In this document: positions 53,904 through 60,528 of the stretch, in pieces
Layout of the letters: each line of letters opens with the position of its first letter
Position numbering within the stretch: the first letter of the stretch is position 1
From: Streptomyces sp. H39-S7
Lineage (GTDB): Bacteria; Actinomycetota; Actinomycetes; Streptomycetales; Streptomycetaceae
Reading direction: 5' to 3'
Assembly: GCF_027158205.1 (NCBI RefSeq)
Contig: NZ_JAPVLU010000012.1
Location: 6,326-66,853 of the forward strand
DNA length: 60,528 bases
Program-made: the position numbers and the translations under genes
The notes under the pieces: model-generated
Databases searched by the model: none
The model's input: only the letters and a program-made list of their open reading frames with translations
Told to the model about the DNA's origin: nothing

Positions 53904-54572
53904 CTACGGCAGTATGGCCGGGTCCGGGGCGGCTCCGGCCACCGGCTTCGGCTCCCGCCGGGCGACCGGCTCCCCAGCCGGCTCCTCCACCGGCTGCGGA
54001 ATCTCGAAGAACCGCAGGAAGTACTGGGCGAGCGGCCCGATCGCCACCGCGTACAGCACGGTCCCCACCCCGACACTGCCGCCCAGCGCGAAGCCGACGG
54101 CCAGCACGGCCAGTTCGATGCCGGTGCGGACCAGCCGGATCGACCGTCCCGTCCTGCGGTGCAGTCCCGTCATCAGCCCGTCGCGCGGGCCGGGTCCGAA
54201 GCGCGCCGTGATGTAGAGGCCGGTCGCCAGGCCGTTGAGCACGACCGCCACCACCAGCAGCGGGATCCGGACGGCGAGGGAGTGGACCTCCGGCAGCAGC
54301 CGCAAGGTGCCGTCCATCGCGAGCCCGACGATGAAGACGTTGGAGACGGTGCCCAGGCCGGGCCGCTGCCGCAGCGGCCACCACAGGAGCAGCACCGCCG
54401 CGCCCACGATGATCGACATCAGGCCGATGCTCAGCCCGGAACGTTCGGAGAGCCCCTGGTGGAAGACGTCCCAGGGGTCCAGGCCGAGTCCCGCGCCGAC
54501 CAGGAGGCCGTCGCTGGCGCCGTACAGCACCAGGCCGACATAGAGATGGACGACGCGACGACCGGTGCGCAT
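53904..54572 (-). CDS. YczE-type integral membrane protein
   Basis: 222-residue membrane protein with five or six helices and the YczE/YyaS signatures GLVLYGASDGLLVGAGLGLD, WDVFHQGLS and FGPGPRDGLMTGLHRRTGRS. Transport function is suspected but not shown. The divergent neighbour is a MocR-type regulator; a published survey links one MocR subgroup (YczR) to exactly this membrane family, so the pair is probably a conserved unit. First gene of the yczE-gdpD-mfs operon. Confidence 0.88.
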   Translation of the reverse strand: MRTGRRVVHLYVGLVLYGASDGLLVGAGLGLDPWDVFHQGLSERSGLSIGLMSIIVGAAVLLLWWPLRQRPGLGTVSNVFIVGLAMDGTLRLLPEVHSLAVRIPLLVVAVVLNGLATGLYITARFGPGPRDGLMTGLHRRTGRSIRLVRTGIELAVLAVGFALGGSVGVGTVLYAVAIGPLAQYFLRFFEIPQPVEEPAGEPVARREPKPVAGAAPDPAILP

Positions 54573-54590
54573 GGTGTTCCCCTGGTGAAG

Positions 54591-54639
54591 GTGGCTGGAT
54601 ACGTGGCACTCTGTGGCATGGATGTGGGTGAACGCCACA
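54591..54639. promoter_or_regulatory. GTGGC repeats in the yczE/yczR gap (probable MocR operator)
   Basis: GTGGC occurs at 54591, 54604 and 54614. The last two form GTGGCA-N4-GTGGCA with a 10-bp period. An inverted GCCAC lies at 54635-54639. They fill the 96-bp divergent gap. Confidence 0.55.
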
Positions 54640-54668
54640 GCCAATCCGGGAAAGGTGGACTGAATTTT

Positions 54669-56156
54669 ATGTCGCAGTGGACTGCATCGGTGGGAGCGGC
54701 GCCGCTCGCCCGGCTCCTCGAACCCCGACCGGCCCCCGGCGGCGGCCGCCGCGTACCGGCCTACCGCGGACTGGCCGACGGTGTACGGCTGCTGGTGCTC
54801 GAGGGCCGGGTGCCGGTCGCCGCCCGGCTGCCCGCCGAGCGGGAACTCGCCCTCGCCCTGGGCGTGAGCCGTACCACCGTCGCCGCCGCGTACGAGGCGC
54901 TGCGCGCCGAGGGGTTCGCCCGCTCCCGGCGGGGCGCCGGCAGCTGGACCGCCGTACCGGAGGGCCACGCGCTGCCGAGCCGGATCCTCGACCCGCTCCC
55001 GCCGGATTCCGCGGGCACCGTCATCGACCTCGGCTGCGCGGCCCTGCCCGCCCCCGAGCCGTGGCTGACCCGGGCGATGGAGGGCGCGCTGGGCGAACTC
55101 CCGGCCTACGCGGCCACCCACGGCGACTTCCCGGCCGGGCTCCCGGTGCTGCGCGAGGCGATCGCCGACCGCTACACCGCCCGCGGGGTGCCGACCATGC
55201 CCGAGCAGATCATGGTCACCACCGGTGCCATGGGCGCCATCGCCGCGTCGGCCCGCCGGCTCGTCGGGCTCGGCGAACGGGTCGCGGTCGAATCCCCCAG
55301 CTACGCCAACGTGCTGGAGCTGTTCCGCGAGACCGGCGCCCGGCTGGTGCCGGTCGCCATGCGCGACGGGCTGGGCGGCTGGGACATCGACGCCTGGCAG
55401 CGGGTGCTGCGCGACGCGGCGCCGCGGATGGCCTATGTCATGCCCGACTTCCACAACCCGACCGGCACCCTGGTCGGCGACGAGCAGCGCCGCGCCCTGG
55501 TGGAGACGGCCCGCGCCTCCGGAACCGTGGTCGTCGCGGACGAGACGATGGCGGAGCTGGTGCTGGACGCGGAGACGCCCATGCCCCGGCCGATGGCCGC
55601 CTTCGACCGCGGCGGCACGGTGATCACGGTCGGCTCCGCGAGCAAGGCGATCTGGGCGGGGCTGCGGATCGGCTGGGTCAGGGCGGCGCCCGACGTTGTC
55701 CGCCGCCTCGTCTCCGCCCGCGCCTATCTGGACCTCGGATCCCCCGTCGTCGACCAGCTCGCCGTGGCCTGGCTGCTGCGCGGCGGCGGCTGGGACCAGG
55801 CCGTCGCCACCCGCCGCGCCCGCGCCGGCGGCCACCGGGACGACCTGGTGGCGGCGCTGCGCGCGCAGACCCCCGACTGGGAGTTCACCGTGCCGAACGG
55901 CGGTATGACGATGTGGGTGCGGACCGGTGACGTGTCGGGTTCCCGGCTCGCGGTCGCCGGTGAACGCCTCGGCGTCCGCGTCCCGTCCGGGCCGCGGTTC
56001 GGTGTCGACGGGGCTTTCGAGTCCTATGTGCGCCTGCCGTTCACGGTCGGCGGCGCCACCGCCGAGGAGGCCGTCTCCCGGCTGGCCGCGGCCGCCCACA
56101 TCGTGCGCTCCGGCGGTGGCTCCGACGCCGAGGGCGCCGGCCTCTTCGTGGCCTGA
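54669..56156 (+). CDS. MocR/GntR regulator with aminotransferase domain, YczR type
   Basis: About 495 residues: a winged helix (residues 30-95, ERELALALGVSRTTVAAAYE) joined to a fold-type I aminotransferase domain. The PLP-binding elements are kept: MPDFHNPTGT, VVADETMAEL with its Asp, and the Lys of VGSASKAIWAGLRIGW. It therefore probably binds PLP and an amine ligand. Divergent from yczE. ATG 54669 has AAAGG some distance upstream; the longer open frame is antisense to GDPD. Confidence 0.92.
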   Translation: MSQWTASVGAAPLARLLEPRPAPGGGRRVPAYRGLADGVRLLVLEGRVPVAARLPAERELALALGVSRTTVAAAYEALRAEGFARSRRGAGSWTAVPEGHALPSRILDPLPPDSAGTVIDLGCAALPAPEPWLTRAMEGALGELPAYAATHGDFPAGLPVLREAIADRYTARGVPTMPEQIMVTTGAMGAIAASARRLVGLGERVAVESPSYANVLELFRETGARLVPVAMRDGLGGWDIDAWQRVLRDAAPRMAYVMPDFHNPTGTLVGDEQRRALVETARASGTVVVADETMAELVLDAETPMPRPMAAFDRGGTVITVGSASKAIWAGLRIGWVRAAPDVVRRLVSARAYLDLGSPVVDQLAVAWLLRGGGWDQAVATRRARAGGHRDDLVAALRAQTPDWEFTVPNGGMTMWVRTGDVSGSRLAVAGERLGVRVPSGPRFGVDGAFESYVRLPFTVGGATAEEAVSRLAAAAHIVRSGGGSDAEGAGLFVA

Positions 56157-56183
56157 CGTCCCGGCCCCGCCCCGCGGGCGGCG

Positions 56184-57824
56184 TCAGCGCTCCAGGTCCG
56201 CCGTCGGACGGAGCAGCGGTTCGGGCAGCGGCACCCGGCCGGGCTCCGGTTCCGGCGTCGGAGCCGGTTCCTGCTCCAGGGCGTCGGCGGGGGAGCCGAT
56301 CGGCGGCAGCAGGGCGAGCACGGCCTCGCGCTCGGCCTCGCCGGTCTCCTCGTCGTACGGGTCGGGGGTGGCGGGGACCTGCAGTCGCAGCACCGGGCCG
56401 GTGCCGAGCCGGGCGTAGCCGCGGCCGGCCGGGACCTCGGCCGCCGAGGTGGTGCACTGCGGGGCGCCCAGGACGGCCCGTACGTGCTCGGGGTCGAGCG
56501 CGCCCAGCAGGACGCGGGCGCGGGTGTGGGCGATGACGGCCGGGGTCAGCACCTCGGTGGCGTCGATCTGGTCGGCGACGGCCACCGCCACACTGGCGGT
56601 GCGCCCGTGCCGCAGCGGCACGTCGAGCAGCAACTGCGGGTCGGGGCGGCCCTCGGCGTGCGCGAGTTGGGTGAGCGCGGTGGGCCGGTCGACCAGGATC
56701 CACAGCGGGCGGCGGGTGTCCTCCGGCGCCGAACGCCCGGCCTGACGCGCCCGGTTGACGGCGATCAGCCGCCGTTCCGTCTCGTGCGCGGCCCATTCGA
56801 GGGTGGCGCAGGTCCCGGCCAGGCCGCTCTCGACGGCCAGCACCCCGGGACGTCCCACGAGGCAGGCGTACTCACCGCTGCCGGTGCCGTCGATGACCAC
56901 GACATCGCCGTGGCACAGCGCCTGCAGGGCGATCGACCGCAGCAGACCGGTCAGGCCCGAGCCCGGCCGGCCCAGCGCCAGCAGATGCGGTTCGGTGGCG
57001 CGCGGCCCGGTCCGCCAGACGACGGGCGGGGCGTCGCGGACCTCGTCCCCGTCGACGACCGGGACGGTACGCCGGACGGCTTCGGAGTCGGTGAAGCCGA
57101 GGACGGTCTCGCCGGGCGCGGTGACGAAGCGCTGGGCGGTGATGCGGGTGGAGAGGGGCGGCAGCGCGGTGAGCGTGAGGTGGTTCTCCTCCTCGTTCCA
57201 GTCGAACCGGTACTCGCGGCCGCGCCCCGCCTTGGCGTGCAGCAGCTGCTCGACGCGGGACCGCGCCGTGGCCTCGCCGTCGGTGAAGTACGCCGGGTAG
57301 CGCAGGTGCAGCCGGGCCAGCCGGCCCTCCTCGAACGCGTACTCGCTGAAGGCGCTGTCCCAGCCGCCGTCGCGGGCGTAGAGCGGAGCCGGGTCGTCGG
57401 GATCGGACAGATACGGCACCAGTGCCTCGTACAGCGCCTGGAGCCTGCCGGCCTCGGCCTCGCTGGGGCCGGTCGGCGCCGGCGCGGTACGGTCGCGGCC
57501 CATCCAGCCGGCGCAGGCCAGCACCGCCCCCAGCGCCAGCAGGGGGCCGTAGGGCATCAGCGTGACGACGACGACCCCGGCGCCGCAGAGCAGCAGCGCG
57601 GGGCCGCGCCGGTCCTTGGGTGTGCGGGCCCACCAGCTGCGGGCCCAGCCGGCCTGCATGCGCATGCCCTTGGCGATCGTGATCAGCGGATGGAGCACGT
57701 CGGTGGCACTGTCGGCGGCGGTCCGCGCGAGTTCGCGGCCACGCGTGAGCGACGGCCTGCCGCTCACGATGGCCGCGAAGGAGGGCCTGCTGCTCAGGAT
57801 GCTGGGGAGGGGGCGCCTGGCCAC
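56184..57824 (-). CDS. FtsK/HerA-fold protein with degenerate ATPase motifs
   Basis: 546-residue protein. The N-terminus has one hydrophobic hairpin (about 72-105, GPALLLCGAGVVVVTLMPYG), then a mixed domain and an FtsK/TraB-like RecA fold. The P-loop is GRPGSGLT (about 285-292): the invariant Lys is Leu. Walker B reads LWILVDRPTAL with Arg in place of Glu. It therefore probably cannot hydrolyse ATP but keeps the fold. Similar chromosomal proteins accompany small membrane proteins in Streptomyces. Downstream of the 64-residue membrane gene on the same strand. Confidence 0.75.
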   Translation of the reverse strand: MARRPLPSILSSRPSFAAIVSGRPSLTRGRELARTAADSATDVLHPLITIAKGMRMQAGWARSWWARTPKDRRGPALLLCGAGVVVVTLMPYGPLLALGAVLACAGWMGRDRTAPAPTGPSEAEAGRLQALYEALVPYLSDPDDPAPLYARDGGWDSAFSEYAFEEGRLARLHLRYPAYFTDGEATARSRVEQLLHAKAGRGREYRFDWNEEENHLTLTALPPLSTRITAQRFVTAPGETVLGFTDSEAVRRTVPVVDGDEVRDAPPVVWRTGPRATEPHLLALGRPGSGLTGLLRSIALQALCHGDVVVIDGTGSGEYACLVGRPGVLAVESGLAGTCATLEWAAHETERRLIAVNRARQAGRSAPEDTRRPLWILVDRPTALTQLAHAEGRPDPQLLLDVPLRHGRTASVAVAVADQIDATEVLTPAVIAHTRARVLLGALDPEHVRAVLGAPQCTTSAAEVPAGRGYARLGTGPVLRLQVPATPDPYDEETGEAEREAVLALLPPIGSPADALEQEPAPTPEPEPGRVPLPEPLLRPTADLER

Positions 57825-57938
57825 GGATGGCTCCAGTGGGTGGGTTCGCGGGAGGGTGGAGGGTTCGTGGTGACGGGGTGGGGCCCGGGGACGCCGGCAT
57901 GCGGCCCCGGGCCCCTGGGGGACCTGGAAGGACGCGGC

Positions 57939-58133
57939 CTAGATCTTGATCCCGCCCAGCAGGCCCGCGAGGCTGGCTCCGCCGGCCTTGATGCTCGGGG
58001 CGATGCCGGTACCCGCGAGGTAGAAGCCGAAGAGGGAGCAGACGAGAAGGTGGGAGATCTTCAGTCCGTCCTTGCGGAAGAACAGGAAGGCGATGATGCC
58101 GAGAAGGACGACACCTGAGATGGACAGGATCAT
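57939..58133 (-). CDS. Small two-helix membrane protein (64 aa)
   Basis: Tiny membrane protein with two hydrophobic helices (ISGVVLLGIIAFLFF, residues 5-19, and ISHLLVCSLFGFYLAG, 26-41), then a Gly/Ala-rich tail SLAGLLGGIKI. Similar peptides are encoded beside TraB/FtsK-like genes in Streptomyces chromosomes and conjugative elements. ATG 58133 has AGGAGA upstream. Starts the two-gene unit with the FtsK-fold protein. Function unknown. Confidence 0.75.
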   Translation of the reverse strand: MILSISGVVLLGIIAFLFFRKDGLKISHLLVCSLFGFYLAGTGIAPSIKAGGASLAGLLGGIKI

Positions 58134-58411
58134 TGGACTTTCTCCTGGGTGATGGGGACGGTCACCATGAGTTCTTCCAGGCTCACCAGAAGTGATAGTG
58201 GTGGAAAGTGGCAAACGGGTGATTAGTAGGAAATTTCCCCTGGATGGGTGCTCCGGAAGCCCGCTGGAGCGACCCCGGCGCGAGCCTTGCCGAACCGGCC
58301 GCCCGTCATGCCGGCCGCCACACCGATGGCGCTGCCACGTCGCCCGGACGGCCGAGTGACCTCGGCGATCCAGGGCCAGGGCATGGCGGGGCGTATGCGA
58401 CGATGCCGCCC

Positions 58412-59074
58412 ATGCGGCTGACTCCGATCACCTGGCCCCGGCTGGCCGGGACCCTCGCCGACCGGGTGGCCGGCTTCACCCCGACCGCCGCGGTGCCGTG
58501 GCTGCGGGTCGCCGTCGACGGCGCCCCGGCCGCCGGGCCGGCCGGCCTGGCGGACGCGCTCGCCGCGGAACTGCCCGCCCGCGGCCACCGGGTCCTGCGG
58601 GTGCGTGCCGCGGACTTCTGGCGGCCGGCCTCGCTGCGCTTCGAGTACGGCCGCGAGGACTCCGACGCGTACTACGACCTGTGGCTGGACACCGGCGCGC
58701 TGCGCCGCGAGGTCCTCGACCCGCTGGCGCCCGGCGGCAGCGGCCGGGTGCTGCCCTCGCTGTGGGACGCGGCCACCGACCGCGCGACCCGGGCCGGATA
58801 CGTCGAACTGCCGCCCGGCGGCGTCCTGCTGCTGGACGGCCAACTGCTGCTCGGCCAGGGCCTCGGCCTCGACCTGACGGTCCATCTGCGGCTCTCCCCG
58901 GCCGCCCTGGCCCGCCGCACCCCGGAGGAGGAGCGCTGGACGCTGCCCGCCTTCGGCCGGTACGCCGACGAGGTCCGTCCGGCGGAGGCCGCGGACGTCC
59001 TCGTGCACGCCGACGACCCCCGGCACCCGGCGTGGAGCGGACATCCCTTGCCGCCGGACCGCGCGGACGGCTAG
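58412..59074 (+). CDS. Uridine-kinase-fold protein lacking the P-loop lysine
   Basis: About 220 residues, kinase fold. The N-terminal loop reads VAVDGAPAAGPAGLADALAA where a working kinase has GKT/GKS, so the catalytic Lys and Ser are gone. Later segments keep the family look: DFWRPASLRFEYGREDSDAY, GRVLPSLWDAATDRATRAGY, VLLLDGQLLLGQGLGLD and LSPAALARRT. It may bind nucleotide without phosphorylating, or use another acceptor. ATG 58412 and ATG 58403 are both possible; the SD is weak. Confidence 0.72.
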   Translation: MRLTPITWPRLAGTLADRVAGFTPTAAVPWLRVAVDGAPAAGPAGLADALAAELPARGHRVLRVRAADFWRPASLRFEYGREDSDAYYDLWLDTGALRREVLDPLAPGGSGRVLPSLWDAATDRATRAGYVELPPGGVLLLDGQLLLGQGLGLDLTVHLRLSPAALARRTPEEERWTLPAFGRYADEVRPAEAADVLVHADDPRHPAWSGHPLPPDRADG

Positions 59075-59088
59075 CGTCGCCACCCACC

Positions 59089-60096
59089 ATGACCTTCGCG
59101 ATCGCGCCGATGAGCGCCGAGCACATACCCGAGGCCGCCGCCCTGTACGACCGCTGGTCCGGACACTCCCGCAAGGGCAGGCCACCGGGTGCCCCCACCG
59201 GCGGGGAACTGCTCGGCAAGCTGCTCGCGGAACCGGAGACCGAGGCCTACTTCGCCCGCGACAGCGGCGGCAGGCCCGCCGGCTACCTCGCGGCCTCCCC
59301 GCTCGACCTCGCCGAGGACACCCCCGCCGCGCTCCGCACCCACCCGCGCTCCGCGGTGGTCCGCCACGGCGGGCACGCCCCCGCGCCGGGACAGCGCGAC
59401 AACGCGGTACTGCTCGCCCTGTACGCCGAGGCCGCCGCCCGGCTCGTCGCCCAGCGGCGGCTGGTCCACTACGTCGAACTGCCCGCGTCCGGGACGGCCG
59501 CGATGGACTGGTGCCAACTGGGCTTCGGGTTCGAGGAGATGTACGGGCTGATGGCCGTCAAGCCCCGCGGCCGGCAGCCGCGCGGCGTGGACGGGCTGAG
59601 CATCCGCCGGGCCGGTCCCGGCGACCTGCCGCAGATCGGCAGGATGGCCGCCGAGTCGGCCCGCTACCAGCGCCGGTCGGCGATGTTCCTGCCACAGACC
59701 GACGCCGCCCTGGCCGCGATGCGCACCCGGTACACCGGCACCCTCTCCGATCCCCGCTGCGCGGCCTGGATCGCCGGCCGCGGGGGCGAGGAGATCGGAA
59801 TGGTGCTGCTCGCCCCGGCGGACGCGGGCCCGGTCACCCCCGACGCGTGCGTGGAGCTGGCCGAGGCGTACGTCGAGCCGTCCGCACGGGGCGAGGGCGT
59901 CAGCCGGATCCTGCTGGCCACCGCGGTGGCCTGGGCGTACGACCACGAGTACCGGCACATCGGGGCGCGCTGGCACTCCGCCTCGCCGCTGGCGGCGGGG
60001 CACTGGCCCGCGGTCGGCTTCCGGGTCGCCGCCTACCGTCTCAGCCGCGTCCTCGACCCGCGGAACGCCGAGGTTCGGGCACCGCTCAGCACGTGA
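59089..60096 (+). CDS. GNAT-family N-acetyltransferase (two-domain)
   Basis: About 335 residues; two GNAT-like halves. The first (about 1-160) starts FAIAPMSAEHIPEAAALYDRW. The second (about 165-310) starts LSIRRAGPGDLPQIGRM and has the acetyl-CoA region AYVEPSARGEGVSRILLATA, with RGEGV in place of the usual Q/RxxGxG/A. Substrate unknown. Starts 15 bases after the kinase-fold gene, so the two are co-transcribed. Confidence 0.83.
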   Translation: MTFAIAPMSAEHIPEAAALYDRWSGHSRKGRPPGAPTGGELLGKLLAEPETEAYFARDSGGRPAGYLAASPLDLAEDTPAALRTHPRSAVVRHGGHAPAPGQRDNAVLLALYAEAAARLVAQRRLVHYVELPASGTAAMDWCQLGFGFEEMYGLMAVKPRGRQPRGVDGLSIRRAGPGDLPQIGRMAAESARYQRRSAMFLPQTDAALAAMRTRYTGTLSDPRCAAWIAGRGGEEIGMVLLAPADAGPVTPDACVELAEAYVEPSARGEGVSRILLATAVAWAYDHEYRHIGARWHSASPLAAGHWPAVGFRVAAYRLSRVLDPRNAEVRAPLST

Positions 60097-60387
60097 CGGC
60101 GCTCACCGGCGGGATGCCGCGTGACCGGGCTCACAGGCGGGGCACGCAGAGCTGCCGCCTTCTCCACGGTGCGTTTCCACGGGGTGCGCTTTATGACGCT
60201 TCGGCATTTCCGTTCACGGAAAGTAAAGGAATCGCACACGCACGGATCGGGCCGGCCGACGCACAGTCACAAATGTGAGCGGGCGCTTACACACGTGATA
60301 TGCGGCTCACCACGGGAATGTTGCCGAATTGTCGGATGCTCGTTTAGCTTCGCTCTCCTGCGGGTCAAATGCTCGCAGGATCCCGCC
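60097..60387 (+). promoter_or_regulatory. Promoter region of the ydaO-controlled gene
   Basis: TTTCCGT/ACGGAAA palindrome at 60207-60222; TCACAAATGTGA palindrome followed by GTGAGCGGGCGCTTACAC near 60268-60295; and a HrdB-like promoter TTGCCG (60321-60326) with TAGCTT (60345-60350), spacer 18. No gene is visible in this stretch. Transcription would start near 60357, just before the riboswitch. Confidence 0.5.
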
Positions 60388-60518
60388 GGGTAGAACGCCT
60401 AGTCCTGCCGCTGCCCGGTGTTCTGCACACCAAACTTCTACGGCAGGAGCGGGGGACCCAGGTAAGTGCCGTTCCCGAGAACCGGGAACGGCTTGGGGTG
60501 AAGTCGCGGCCCCTACCC
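60388..60518 (+). ncRNA. ydaO-type riboswitch (cyclic di-AMP)
   Basis: The aptamer segments of the ydaO motif are visible: the GGCAGGAGCGGGGGACCCAG block and a TTGGGGTGAA block. The closing stem pairs GGGTAG (60388-60393) with CTACCC (60513-60518). An inner hairpin pairs GCCGTTCCCG with CGGGAACGGC (60467-60491). In Streptomyces this riboswitch turns off cell-wall hydrolase genes such as rpfA and NlpC/P60 genes when cyclic di-AMP is high. The controlled gene starts beyond the window. Confidence 0.85.
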
Positions 60519-60528
60519 AAAAATAACG

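Noticed and set aside
51721..54609. 962-residue minus-strand frame suggesting an MFS fusion
   Set aside because: The part upstream of 53100 is an out-of-frame shadow of the GDPD and YczE genes. The MFS protein starts at GTG 53100.
53142..56156. 1004-residue plus-strand frame ending in the MocR regulator
   Set aside because: The first 500 codons lie antisense to GDPD and YczE and show no homology-like pattern. ATG 54669 gives the normal MocR length.

Overview
The window is high-GC actinobacterial chromosome, most consistent with Streptomyces or a close relative. Almost every third codon position is G or C, GTG starts are common, and start/stop overlaps of the ATGA or GTGA type are frequent. 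The genes are core ones: rbpA, a riboflavin operon containing ribM, a separate Lnt/Ppm pair, an FxsA protein, and a DUF574 methyltransferase joined to a GGDEF/EAL protein. I see no insertion sequence, phage, CRISPR array, tRNA or rRNA. The first 26 bases are pure G and look like an artefact at the contig end.

Layout. 1-6.6 kb: an MMPL exporter truncated by the window edge, ribulose-phosphate epimerase, a SorC-type regulator, an RNase Sa-type ribonuclease overlapping its barstar-type inhibitor, and a GuaB1-type IMPDH/GMP reductase. 6.6-11.7 kb: an apparent basic-amino-acid catabolic locus (CAT-type permease, Lrp regulator, DavA-like amidase, DavB-like lysine 2-monooxygenase) with repeated CGCAA boxes before both transcription units. 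11.7-19.4 kb: accessory functions (secreted phospholipase A2, DUF5995 protein, XRE regulator, GT2 glycosyltransferase, secreted alginate-lyase-like enzyme, MFS permease diverging from a ROK regulator across a perfect inverted repeat).

19.4-25.7 kb: an FMN riboswitch drives ribD-ribE-ribM-ribBA-ribH and probably hisE-hisG and a PH-domain membrane protein. 25.7-28.3 kb: two overlapping CNNM/CorC transporters behind a structured leader that can hide the first Shine-Dalgarno. 28.3-37 kb: an AAA+ ATPase, a uridine-kinase-type NTPase, an M24 peptidase, a Tat-type C39 peptidase, an amidohydrolase, and a GH18 chitinase with the 12-bp direct repeats typical of Streptomyces chitinase promoters. 37-47.3 kb: a methyltransferase/c-di-GMP enzyme pair, an SLC13/ArsB-like permease, a NarK-like permease, an acyl-CoA dehydrogenase, an Lrp regulator and a YtcJ-type amidohydrolase.

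47.3-60.5 kb: an unassigned 542-bp stretch, then lnt-ppm, fxsA, and rbpA with a near-perfect SigR promoter. A UMF1-type MFS transporter, a GDPD phosphodiesterase and a YczE membrane protein follow, divergent from a YczR-type MocR regulator. Next come an FtsK-fold protein with a degenerate P-loop and a small membrane partner, a kinase-fold protein with a degenerate P-loop, and a GNAT protein. The window ends in a complete-looking ydaO (c-di-AMP) riboswitch whose gene lies outside.

This is mostly conserved core sequence. I do not see one clearly new multi-gene system. The best leads are regulatory (the Lrp box array, the CNNM leader, the nested repeats before rbpA) and the conserved-looking proteins that have lost ATPase residues.
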